Origin: DATLLN01 sp963809205
Lineage (GTDB): Bacteria > Actinomycetota > Thermoleophilia > Gaiellales > JAICJC01
Direction: 5' to 3'
NCBI GenBank assembly: GCA_963809205.1
Contig: CAWEIS010000011.1
Span: forward strand, 1 to 64,000
Length of the DNA stretch: 64,000 nucleotides
The notes below the pieces were generated by a model, which did no database searches, was not told the origin of the DNA, and worked only from the letters and a program-made list of their open reading frames with translations. Position 1 is the first letter of the stretch, and each line of letters starts with the position of its first letter. Both the position numbers and the translations under genes were made by a program. Positions 23,696 through 31,367 of the stretch are shown here, piece after piece.

Positions 23696-24862
23696 ATGCC
23701 CGAGCTGGCGCCATACACGCCCGGCCTGACCGACGAGCAGCGCGAGATCCAGGAGGTCGCGCGCGAGTTCGCGCGGCGCGAGATCCGGCCGGTCGCGGCC
23801 GAGGTCGACGAGAAGGACGTGCATACGCCGCTCGACGTCGTCTACAAGGCGGCGGAGGTCGGGCTGACGCACTACATGCTTCCCGAGGACGTCGGCGGCG
23901 GCGGCATCGAGGACGTGCTCACCGGCTGCCTCGTCCAGGAGGAGCTGAACTGGGGATGCGCAGGCATCGGCAACCTGATCACCTCCGGCGCGTTCTTCGC
24001 CCGGCCGGTGATCGAGGTCGGCACCGAGGAGCAGCGGCAGCGCTGGCTGGCACCGCTCTGCGGTGAGCAGCCGCCGCTGACGGCGCTCGCCTCGACCGAG
24101 CCCGGCGTCGGCTCCGACACGGCCGCGATGTCGACGACGGCGATCCGCGACGGCGAGGGCTACGTACTGAACGGACAGAAGACCTGGATCTCCAACGGCG
24201 GGATCGCCGAGTACTACGTGATCTTCGCGACCGTCGCTCCGGGCACCGGCTCCAAGGGCGTCACCGCGTTCGTTGTCGAGAAGGGCGACGGCGGCGTGAC
24301 CTTCGGCGAGCCGATGCGCAAGATGGGCCAGCGGGCGATCATCAACACCGAGGTGTTCCTCCAGGACTGCCGGATTCCCGAGGACCGGCGGCTGGGCGAG
24401 GAGGGCAAGGGCTTCTACAGCCTGATGCACACGTTCGACGAGTCGCGCGTTCACCTGGCCGCCAGCGCCGTCGGCATCGCACGCGCCGCGTTCGAGTACG
24501 CGGTGGAGTACGCCCGCTCCCGCAACGCGTTCGGCAAGCCGATCGGGCAGCACCAGGCCGTCGGCTTCCGGCTCGCCGACATGGCGACCAGGATCGACGC
24601 CGCCCGCCTGCTCACCCACCATGCCGCGCGCCTGATGGACGAGGGCAAGCACGCCCCCAAGGAGGCGGCGCAGGCCAAGCTGTTCGCGTCCGAGACGGCC
24701 ACGTGGGTGACATGGGCGGCGCTGCAGACGCTGGGCGGCTGGGGCTACTCGCGCGAGTACCCGGTCGAGAAGTGGGTGCGCGACGCCCGCCTGGAGGAGC
24801 TCGAGGAAGGCACCTCCGACATCCAGCGGCTGATCATCAGCCGCGGCCTGCTGCGCGACTAG
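23696..24862 (+). CDS. Acyl-CoA dehydrogenase
   Basis: A 388-residue flavin enzyme of the acyl-CoA dehydrogenase family, normal length. N-terminal helical domain (LTDEQREIQEVAREFARREI), FAD-binding middle domain with ALASTEPGVGSDTAAM and GQKTWISNGGIAEYYVIFA, and C-terminal domain ending YPVEKWVRDARLEELEEGTS, whose EEGTSDIQ contains the Glu position used as catalytic base in the short-chain group. FAD-linked alpha,beta-dehydrogenation of an acyl-CoA passing electrons to ETF is expected. The chain length cannot be told. The amidohydrolase gene is convergent, its stop five bases beyond. Confidence 0.93.
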   Translation: MPELAPYTPGLTDEQREIQEVAREFARREIRPVAAEVDEKDVHTPLDVVYKAAEVGLTHYMLPEDVGGGGIEDVLTGCLVQEELNWGCAGIGNLITSGAFFARPVIEVGTEEQRQRWLAPLCGEQPPLTALASTEPGVGSDTAAMSTTAIRDGEGYVLNGQKTWISNGGIAEYYVIFATVAPGTGSKGVTAFVVEKGDGGVTFGEPMRKMGQRAIINTEVFLQDCRIPEDRRLGEEGKGFYSLMHTFDESRVHLAASAVGIARAAFEYAVEYARSRNAFGKPIGQHQAVGFRLADMATRIDAARLLTHHAARLMDEGKHAPKEAAQAKLFASETATWVTWAALQTLGGWGYSREYPVEKWVRDARLEELEEGTSDIQRLIISRGLLRD

Positions 24863-24866
24863 GGAC

Positions 24867-26498
24867 TCACTCCCAGCCGGGCACGGTGTGCACGACCGCG
24901 CCCTGGGACAGCGTCAGCAGCACGCGCGCATCCGGGTAGGCGGCCGGCTCCAGCGTGTACAGGTCGCGGTCGAGGACGACCAGGTCGGCCAGCTTGCCCG
25001 GCTCGATCGAGCCCGTCTCGCGCTCGATCCGGGCGGCATGTGCGGCCGCGATGGTCTGGCAGGCGATCGCCGTTGTCAGGTCGAGCGACTGGGCCGGGTC
25101 GAGCGGCTCGGGCTGGCCGCCGGGCAGGGTACGGCTGACGGCGACGGCCAGCTGCTGGAGCGGGTCGGGGGTCGACACCGACCAGTCGCTGCCGAACACC
25201 AGCGGGGCGCCGCTGCGCACGATGTCGCCGAACCGGTAGATCGTCCGCGCGGCTCGCTCGGACACGAACGGCACGGTCATGTCGGTGATGTACGGGTCGC
25301 GGTGCGCCCAGAGCGGGGTCACGTTCGAGATCACGCCGAGCGCCCGCAGGCGGGGCAGGTCGTCGTCGTGCAGGAACTCGACGTGGGCCAACTGGTGCCG
25401 GGCGTCCCGGCGGCCGTTGCCCGCGACGGCGAACGTGAACGCGTCCAGCGCCTCCCGCACCGCCCGGTCGCCGATGGTGTGGATGTGGACATCGAATCCC
25501 TCGGCGTCGCACAACCCGACGAACCGGTTGATGTCGGCGGTGGGGTACTGCTCGACGCCGTCCTCGGCGGTCGGGTGGCCGTCGCCGTCCAGGTACGGCT
25601 CGAGCATGTTCGCCGTCTGGCTCTCGACGACGCCGTCGAGGAAGAACTTGACGTTGCCGCAGTCCAGCCGTCCGATCCGGCCGGACGTGCGCCGGGCGAG
25701 CAGCTCGGGAAGCTGCGACTCGTCACGCTCCTGATCCCAGCCGAGGTTGCCGCGAACCCGCAGCACCAGCTCGCCGTTTCGGGCCAGCCGCTCGTAGGTC
25801 TTCTGCCACTGCGCGTCGACCAGCGCGTCCTGGCAGGCGGTGATGCCCAGGCTGTGGTAGTAGCGCTGCGCCGCCAGCAGGCCGGCGGCCCGCTCGTCGC
25901 CGCCCGGCTCGGGGATCATCTCCGCGGCCAGCGCGATCGCCTTCTCCTGCAGCGTGCCGGCCGGGTCGCCGTCGGCGTCGCGCTCGATCCGGCCGCCCCG
26001 CGGATCGGCGGTGTCGCGGGTGATACCGGCCGCCTCCAGCGCCCGCGTGTTCACCCAGGCACTGTGGTAGTCGCGGCTGTAGAGGATCACCGGCCGGTCG
26101 GAGACGACGGCGTCCAGCACCTCGCGTGCGCCGACGCCGCCGGGAAAGTCGCTCATCGCCCAGCCGCCGCCGGCGATCACCGGCCGGTCGGGGTGCGCGG
26201 CCGCGTACGCCGCGATCACGCCGGGGTAGGCGTCGGGCGAGTCGCAGTCCGACAGGTCGCACAGCGTCAGCTGGTAGCCGCTGTCCGCCAGGTGGCAGTG
26301 CGCGTCCTGGAAGCCGGGCAGCACCATCCCGCCCTCGGCGTCGATCACGCGCGTGTCCGGTCCGCCCAGCTCGCCGATCTCGCGCGCGCCTCCGACCGCC
26401 GTGATCCGCCCGCCCGTTACGGCGACGGCCTCGTACGTGCTGCGGGCGCCGTCCATCGTGGCCACCCGCGCGTTCGTGACAATCAGATCCGCGCTCAA
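24867..26498 (-). CDS. YtcJ-like metal-dependent amidohydrolase
   Basis: A 543-residue amidohydrolase of the YtcJ/exoenzyme-regulatory AepA type. N-terminal strand DLIVTNARVATMD; metal site FQDAHCHLADSG (H-x-H); later VHIHTIGDRAVREALDAF and a final FGSDWSVSTPDPLQQL with the metal-bridging Asp. Members hydrolyse amide or formamide-like bonds; the substrate is unknown. The start is a TTG at 26498 that overlaps the stop of the VOC gene (TTGA), so it is translationally coupled as the last gene of the transporter operon. That context suggests use of a scavenged nitrogen compound. Confidence 0.85.
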   Translation of the reverse strand: MSADLIVTNARVATMDGARSTYEAVAVTGGRITAVGGAREIGELGGPDTRVIDAEGGMVLPGFQDAHCHLADSGYQLTLCDLSDCDSPDAYPGVIAAYAAAHPDRPVIAGGGWAMSDFPGGVGAREVLDAVVSDRPVILYSRDYHSAWVNTRALEAAGITRDTADPRGGRIERDADGDPAGTLQEKAIALAAEMIPEPGGDERAAGLLAAQRYYHSLGITACQDALVDAQWQKTYERLARNGELVLRVRGNLGWDQERDESQLPELLARRTSGRIGRLDCGNVKFFLDGVVESQTANMLEPYLDGDGHPTAEDGVEQYPTADINRFVGLCDAEGFDVHIHTIGDRAVREALDAFTFAVAGNGRRDARHQLAHVEFLHDDDLPRLRALGVISNVTPLWAHRDPYITDMTVPFVSERAARTIYRFGDIVRSGAPLVFGSDWSVSTPDPLQQLAVAVSRTLPGGQPEPLDPAQSLDLTTAIACQTIAAAHAARIERETGSIEPGKLADLVVLDRDLYTLEPAAYPDARVLLTLSQGAVVHTVPGWE

Positions 26499-26914
26499 CG
26501 CGTGATCGAGCCGTCCGGGTTGATCGTCCAGTGCGGGTTGTGCGCGACCTCCCAGGGATGGCCGTCCGGGTCGATGAACACGCCCGAGTAGCCGCCCCAG
26601 AACGTCTCTGCCCCTGCGCGGGGGATGGTCGCCCCGGCCGCCTTCGCCTGCGCGATCACCTCGTCGACCTCCTCGGGCGAGCGGACGTTGTGCGCCAGCG
26701 TGACCCCGCCCCAGCCTCCGTTGTCGTCGGTGATGCCGCTGTCCGCGGCCAGCTTGGCGCGGTCCCACAGCGCCACCACCATCCCGCCCGTCTGGTAGAA
26801 GACGACGTCGGCGCCCGGCTCCGCATCGTCGGTCCAGCCGAGCGCGCGGTAAAAGGCATGCGAGCGCTCGAGGTCGGCCACGCCCAGGGTGACCAGGCTG
26901 AGGCGCTGCTCCAT
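26495..26914 (-). CDS. VOC (glyoxalase/bleomycin-resistance) family protein
   Basis: A 139-residue single-subunit VOC protein: paired beta-alpha-beta-beta-beta modules beginning LSLVTLGVADLERSHAFYRA and again LAHNVRSPEEVDEVIAQAKA, with GYSGVFIDPDGHPWEVAHNP as the C-terminal metal-side motif (E ligand). The family covers lyases, dioxygenases and binding proteins; which applies is not clear. It lies between PotA and the amidohydrolase, four bases after PotA and overlapping the next start. Confidence 0.8.
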   Translation of the reverse strand: MEQRLSLVTLGVADLERSHAFYRALGWTDDAEPGADVVFYQTGGMVVALWDRAKLAADSGITDDNGGWGGVTLAHNVRSPEEVDEVIAQAKAAGATIPRAGAETFWGGYSGVFIDPDGHPWEVAHNPHWTINPDGSITR

Positions 26915-26918
26915 CGCG

Positions 26919-28037
26919 CTAGCCGACCGGCGCGGCGGCGGTCTGGTCGACCGGCGCGACGCCGGTGTCGGTCAGCACGCGCAGCGCCTCGGACGGCAGA
27001 TGCACCTTGACCGGATCGCCCTGCTTGTAGTGAAGCTCGTCGCCGGTGTTCTGGACGAGCGCCTGCAGCGTCTCGCCGTGAGCCAGGCGCGCGATCACCT
27101 GATTCGCATTGCCGAGGTAGACGACGCGCTCGACCATGCCTGGGATGAAGTTCTCGCCGGTGGCGTCCGACGGCTCCAGCCTGACCCGTTCGGGCCGGAT
27201 CACGATCCGCGTCTCGCCCTTGGTCGCCACGTCGCCGCGGCCCGCATGCAGCTCGAAGTCGCCGACCTTGACCAGGCAGCGGCCGTCCGACTCGCCCTCG
27301 GCGGTCGCGGTCATCAGGTTGGAGACGCCCAGGAAGTCGGCGACGAACGTGGTCGACGGCTCCTCGTAGACCTCCTGCGGCGCCGCCACCTGCTCGACCC
27401 GGCCGTCGCTCATCACGGCGATCCGGTCGCTCATCGTCAGCGCCTCCTCCTGGTCGTGCGTCACGTAGATGAACGTGATGCCGACCTGCTGCTGCAGCGC
27501 CTTCAGCTCGAGCTGGAGCTGCTTGCGCAGCTTCGCGTCGAGGGCACCCAGCGGCTCGTCCAGCAGCAGCACGGCGGGCTTCAGCACGAGCGCCCGGGCC
27601 AGCGCGACGCGCTGCTGCTGGCCGCCGGACAGCTGCGACGGCTTGCGCTTGGCGAACCGGTCCATCTGCACCATGCCCAGCGCCTCGTCGACCCGCGACC
27701 TGACGTCGTGCTTCGGCGTCTTCTGGCGGCGCAGGCCGAACGCGACGTTGTCCCACACCGTCATGTGCGGGAACAGCGCGTAGCTCTGGAACACGGTATT
27801 GACGTTGCGGCGGTGCGGCGGCGTGTAGGCCATGTTCTCGCCGTCCAGCAGGATCTCGCCCTCGGTCGGCTGCTCGAAGCCGGCGATCATGCGCAGCGTC
27901 GTCGTCTTGCCGCAGCCCGACGGCCCCAGCATCGAGAAGAACTCGCCCCCGGGCATCTCCAGGTCGATGCCGTCCACGGCCGTGAACTCGCCGAACTTCT
28001 TGACGAGGCTGATCAGCTTGACTTCACCACCGGACAC
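26919..28037 (-). CDS. potA: Polyamine-type ABC transporter ATP-binding protein
   Basis: A 372-residue ATPase of the CUT1/spermidine-putrescine class. Walker A GPSGCGKTTTLRMIAG, Q-loop NTVFQSYALFPHM, signature QLSGGQQQRVALARAL, Walker B AVLLLDEPLGALD, and H-loop YVTHDQEEALTM. A C-terminal TOBE regulatory domain follows (IRPERVRLEP to VKVHLPSEAL). With the permeases and lipoprotein upstream it forms a complete importer. The substrate (polyamine or related cation) is inferred from family resemblance. Confidence 0.88.
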   Translation of the reverse strand: MSGGEVKLISLVKKFGEFTAVDGIDLEMPGGEFFSMLGPSGCGKTTTLRMIAGFEQPTEGEILLDGENMAYTPPHRRNVNTVFQSYALFPHMTVWDNVAFGLRRQKTPKHDVRSRVDEALGMVQMDRFAKRKPSQLSGGQQQRVALARALVLKPAVLLLDEPLGALDAKLRKQLQLELKALQQQVGITFIYVTHDQEEALTMSDRIAVMSDGRVEQVAAPQEVYEEPSTTFVADFLGVSNLMTATAEGESDGRCLVKVGDFELHAGRGDVATKGETRIVIRPERVRLEPSDATGENFIPGMVERVVYLGNANQVIARLAHGETLQALVQNTGDELHYKQGDPVKVHLPSEALRVLTDTGVAPVDQTAAAPVG

Positions 28038-28088
28038 AGAGCGTCTCCTCGAGTCGGTTTCGGGGGCACAAAGGTACCAGTACGGGGA

Positions 28089-29028
28089 TCACACGTCGAA
28101 TGCCGCGAAGTCCCGCATCGTCGATTGCTTGGCACCGTGCTGGCCGCGCGTGAAGGCGCGCCACACCAGGAAGCCCGCGACCACCGACGTCAGCGTGACG
28201 ATCACCATCACCGTCGCGATGGCGTTCGTCGCCGGCGTCGGCGCCGCCCTGGTCGCGGCGTAGATCTCCATCGGCACGGTGGTCGTGGACGGGCCGTTGG
28301 ACAGCCACTGGCTGATCACGAAGTCGTCGATCGAGATCGCGAACACGATCGCGGCGCTGGCCACGATGGCCGGCATCAGCAGCGGCAGCAGCACCTTCCA
28401 CAACGCGACGCCGGGACTGGCGCCGAGGTCGGCGGCCGCCTCCTCGTACTCCCGCCCGATGTTGAACATGCGGCCGCGCACGATCACCACCACGTAGGAG
28501 ATCGAGAAGGTGACGTGCCCCAGCACCTGCGCCAGGCCGCCCGTGTGGATGTGCGTGAACGGCGGCAGCTGGGTGAACAGCAGCAGCAGCGACACGCCCA
28601 TCACGATCTCGGGCGTGACCAGCGGGAACAGCATCAGGAAGTTCGCGCCGCCAGAGCCGCGCGACCGCCACCGGGCGAGGCCGAGCGCCAGGGTGACGCC
28701 GATCGGGACGGCGATGATCACGTCCCAGGCCGCCAGCGTGAGGCTGTGCACAAGGGCGTCGCGGAGCTCCGGGTCGTTCCACACGGAGTCCGGGCTGCTC
28801 CAGTACCACTGCGTCGAGAATCCCTGCCAGACCGTCCGCGAGCGGCTGTCGTTGAACGAGAACTGGATGGCGATGATCACCGGGACGATCGCCCACAGCA
28901 TGTAGCGCCCACGTGATCAGCACCAGGAACCGCGGCTTGCCCCACGGGTTGACGACCCATCCGGCGACCCGCTGCCACAGGCTGAACGACGGCTTCGACT
29001 GCGGGGCGCTGACGGCGGACTCGGTCAT
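28089..29028 (-). CDS. potC: Polyamine-type ABC transporter permease, PotC-like, frameshifted near its start
   Basis: Membrane permease of about 310 residues. The start at 29028 (overlapping the PotB stop, ATGA) encodes MTESAVSAPQSKPSFSLWQR and NPWGKPRFLVLITW. One extra base near 28905 then shifts the frame, and the conserved MLWAIVPVIIAIQFSFNDS begins the rest, which runs intact to 28089. The cytoplasmic EAA loop reads YEEAAADLGASPGVALWKVL. Other operon members are intact, which favours an assembly indel over inactivation. Confidence 0.75.
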
Positions 29029-29918
29029 ACCGACCGCAGCTCCTTGGTCGCCTTGTGGATCGTCCACAGGTAGTAGCCCATCAGGATCAGAAGGAACAGC
29101 GACAGCAGGATCGTGATCGCCGCGCCGATGGTCGGCTGCGGGCCGCCGTGGAAGTAGAGGTCGATCTGGTTGCCGATCATCGACGTGGTCGGCGCGCCGG
29201 AGACGATGTTCGGCGTGTAGTAGTCGCCGAACATCGGCAGCGCGATCAGCACGGCGCCGCCCAGCACGCCGGTCTTGCTCAGCGGCAGCGTGACGTGCAG
29301 GAAAGTGCGGAACGGGCTGGCGCCGAGGTCACGCGCGGCCTCCAGGTAGCTGCGGTCGATCCGGTCGAGCGAGGCGTACAGCGGCAGGATGAAGTACGGG
29401 ATGTAGCCGTAGACCAGCGCCCAGATGACGGTTGACGACTGGCCGTCGAGGAAGCCGTAGGGGGTGCTCAGCACGTGCGCCCAGATCAGGAACCGGTTGA
29501 CGTAGCCGTCCGGCGCCAGCAGGTTGACCCAGGCCAGCATCCGCATCAGATAGCTGATCCAGAACGGCAGGATCAGCAGGATCAGGAGCAGCGTCTTCGT
29601 CCGGCCGGCGTGGCGGGCGATGTAGTAGGCGACCGGGTAGCCGATCAGCGCGCAGCCGGCCAGCGCGATGACGACGTACTTGATCGTGCGGACGGCGACA
29701 TCGAAGTAGATCCCGCCCGGTGCGAACTCGCTCAGCACCTGCGACAGCCAGCCGACGTTCCAGTTGAGCGGGTTCCACGCCGGGACGGCGAAGCCGAGGA
29801 TCGGGTCGACGCTGCCGAAGGCCACCCCGACCACGGCGTAGAACGGCACCAGGAACAGCAGGATCAGCCAGATCACGCCCGGGGCAGCGAACGTGGGCCA
29901 GAGCCAGCGGGGGTACAT
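29025..29918 (-). CDS. potB: Polyamine-type ABC transporter permease, PotB-like
   Basis: A 297-residue inner-membrane permease with about six helices. It starts MYPRWLWPTFAAPGVIWLIL; the EAA loop is YLEAARDLGASPFRTFLHVT. Full length for the family. Pairs with PotC as the two transmembrane halves. It starts ten bases after the lipoprotein gene and overlaps PotC. Confidence 0.85.
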   Translation of the reverse strand: MYPRWLWPTFAAPGVIWLILLFLVPFYAVVGVAFGSVDPILGFAVPAWNPLNWNVGWLSQVLSEFAPGGIYFDVAVRTIKYVVIALAGCALIGYPVAYYIARHAGRTKTLLLILLILPFWISYLMRMLAWVNLLAPDGYVNRFLIWAHVLSTPYGFLDGQSSTVIWALVYGYIPYFILPLYASLDRIDRSYLEAARDLGASPFRTFLHVTLPLSKTGVLGGAVLIALPMFGDYYTPNIVSGAPTTSMIGNQIDLYFHGGPQPTIGAAITILLSLFLLILMGYYLWTIHKATKELRSV

Positions 29919-29927
29919 CAGGCGATC

Positions 29928-31223
29928 CTACGCGCCCGCGAGGAACTCGGAGTAGCCGTTCTGCCAGAGCTGCTGGCCGGTGCTGGTCAGGGTCATCTCC
30001 TGGAGCGAGTCCGGGCCAAGGTCGTCAGCCGTGAGGATGCAGTTGGCGAGCGTCTCGGGGATCACGCCCTTCTTGACCTCCGCCTCCGGGTCGATCTCGG
30101 TCAGCGGCGGCTGGTAGCCGTTGAAGTTCACGAAGTTCGAGTACGCGACGCCATTGTCCAGCATGTAGTTGAGGAACAGGTGCGCCAGCACCGGCTTCTT
30201 GGTGTTCGCGCAGATCGACCACATGTCGTTCTGGATCGGGCCCTTGCCGTAGCCGGGGTTCCAGAAGCGCAGCAGCGGGCCGACGCTGGGCTTGGGCAGG
30301 AAGTAGAAGTAGCCGGACATCATGTCGCCCGACCACGCCTGGTTCAGCCAGGTCTTGTCCTCTGGGACGTTCTCGTACTGCAGGTCGTTGACCAGCACGT
30401 TGCAGACCCCGTACAGCTCCTGCAGGTCGGCCACGGCCGCGTCGATCAGCTTGGGATCCTCGGTGTTGACGTCCTTGTGGCCCTTGCGCAGGAGGGCCAT
30501 CGCGATCGTCTCGCGGGGCTCGCTGAGCACGGCGACCTTGCCCTTGTACGCCTGCGACTCCCAGAGGATGTCCCAGGGGTTGGCCATCCCCTCGATGTCC
30601 TCCTTGACGCGGTCGGTGCGCCAGGCGATGCCCGTCGAGTAGGTCGTGTACGGCACGCCATAGTGCGAGCCGACGTCGTAGAACGGGCTCTGCAGCGACG
30701 GCCACACGTTCTTCTTCAGGTTCGGGATGTAGTCAAGGTTGATCGGCTGGATCAGCTTGCCGGCGACCACCCGGTCGAGGTTGTCCGGCGTCATGTTGGT
30801 GACGTCAGGCGAGATGGCGCCGGAGGCGAGCTTGGCGATCCCGGAGTTGATGTCGTCGAACGGCGCGACCTTGACCGTGACGCCGTACTTCTTGCCGAAG
30901 TCCTTGATCACCTTGCCGTAGATGTAGGCCGGATAGTTGTACAGGACGAACTCGCCGCCGGTCTCGGGCTCCATGCCGGACTCGATCGGATCGGTCCACA
31001 GGGGCAGCGTCACCCGCTTGTCCGGGCGCGCGAGTGGCAGGCCGCCAGGGCCGACCGGCTCGCCGCCGGAGCTGGCGGGCGCGCCCGAGGTGGTGGAGTT
31101 GCTGCATGCCGCGAGCAGCGGGGCGGCGCCGGACAGTGCGAGGGCCGCGCCTCCCGACCGCATCAGGAAGTCGCGTCGGCTGCTGCGCGACCAGGGGCCG
31201 GGGCGTTCCTTCGGATGCGGCAA
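29928..31223 (-). CDS. potD: Polyamine-type ABC transporter substrate-binding lipoprotein
   Basis: A 431-residue exported binding protein. It has a twin-arginine signal (SRRDFLMRSGG) leading to a lipobox (LLAAC), so it is predicted to be folded before export and anchored by a lipid on Cys40. The mature domain is the two-lobe spermidine/putrescine-binding fold (FVLYNYPAYIYGKVIKDFGK; SPDVTNMTPDNLDRVVAGKL; GVPYTTYSTGIAWR). First gene of the operon that continues to the amidohydrolase. A 22-base palindrome lies 20 bases upstream of its start. Confidence 0.88.
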   Translation of the reverse strand: MPHPKERPGPWSRSSRRDFLMRSGGAALALSGAAPLLAACSNSTTSGAPASSGGEPVGPGGLPLARPDKRVTLPLWTDPIESGMEPETGGEFVLYNYPAYIYGKVIKDFGKKYGVTVKVAPFDDINSGIAKLASGAISPDVTNMTPDNLDRVVAGKLIQPINLDYIPNLKKNVWPSLQSPFYDVGSHYGVPYTTYSTGIAWRTDRVKEDIEGMANPWDILWESQAYKGKVAVLSEPRETIAMALLRKGHKDVNTEDPKLIDAAVADLQELYGVCNVLVNDLQYENVPEDKTWLNQAWSGDMMSGYFYFLPKPSVGPLLRFWNPGYGKGPIQNDMWSICANTKKPVLAHLFLNYMLDNGVAYSNFVNFNGYQPPLTEIDPEAEVKKGVIPETLANCILTADDLGPDSLQEMTLTSTGQQLWQNGYSEFLAGA

Positions 31224-31242
31224 GCTGGTACTCCTTCGGTCC

Positions 31243-31264
31243 TGACTGACTGATCAGACAGTCA
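31243..31264. promoter_or_regulatory. Palindromic operator upstream of potD
   Basis: TGACTGACTGATCAGACAGTCA is an inverted repeat with perfect core CTGATCAG and matching outer arms, broken at one position. It lies between potD and the divergent synthetase gene. The form resembles TetR/QacR-family operators; no such regulator is encoded nearby. Confidence 0.55.
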
Positions 31265-31367
31265 ACTTGTGCCGAGACTGTAACGAAGCATCATTGGATG
31301 TTCAAGGGTAGGCGTCACGGGTAGCCGCGACGCGCGTTGCCTGCGCTCTGGCACACTCCCCGGCTCG

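Noticed and set aside
26889..28916. Very long plus-strand frame (675 codons) opposite the transporter genes
   Set aside because: It is the mirror of the conserved potA and potC genes. Its product is Arg/His/Asp-rich without any motif, a normal effect of high GC codon use on the opposite strand.
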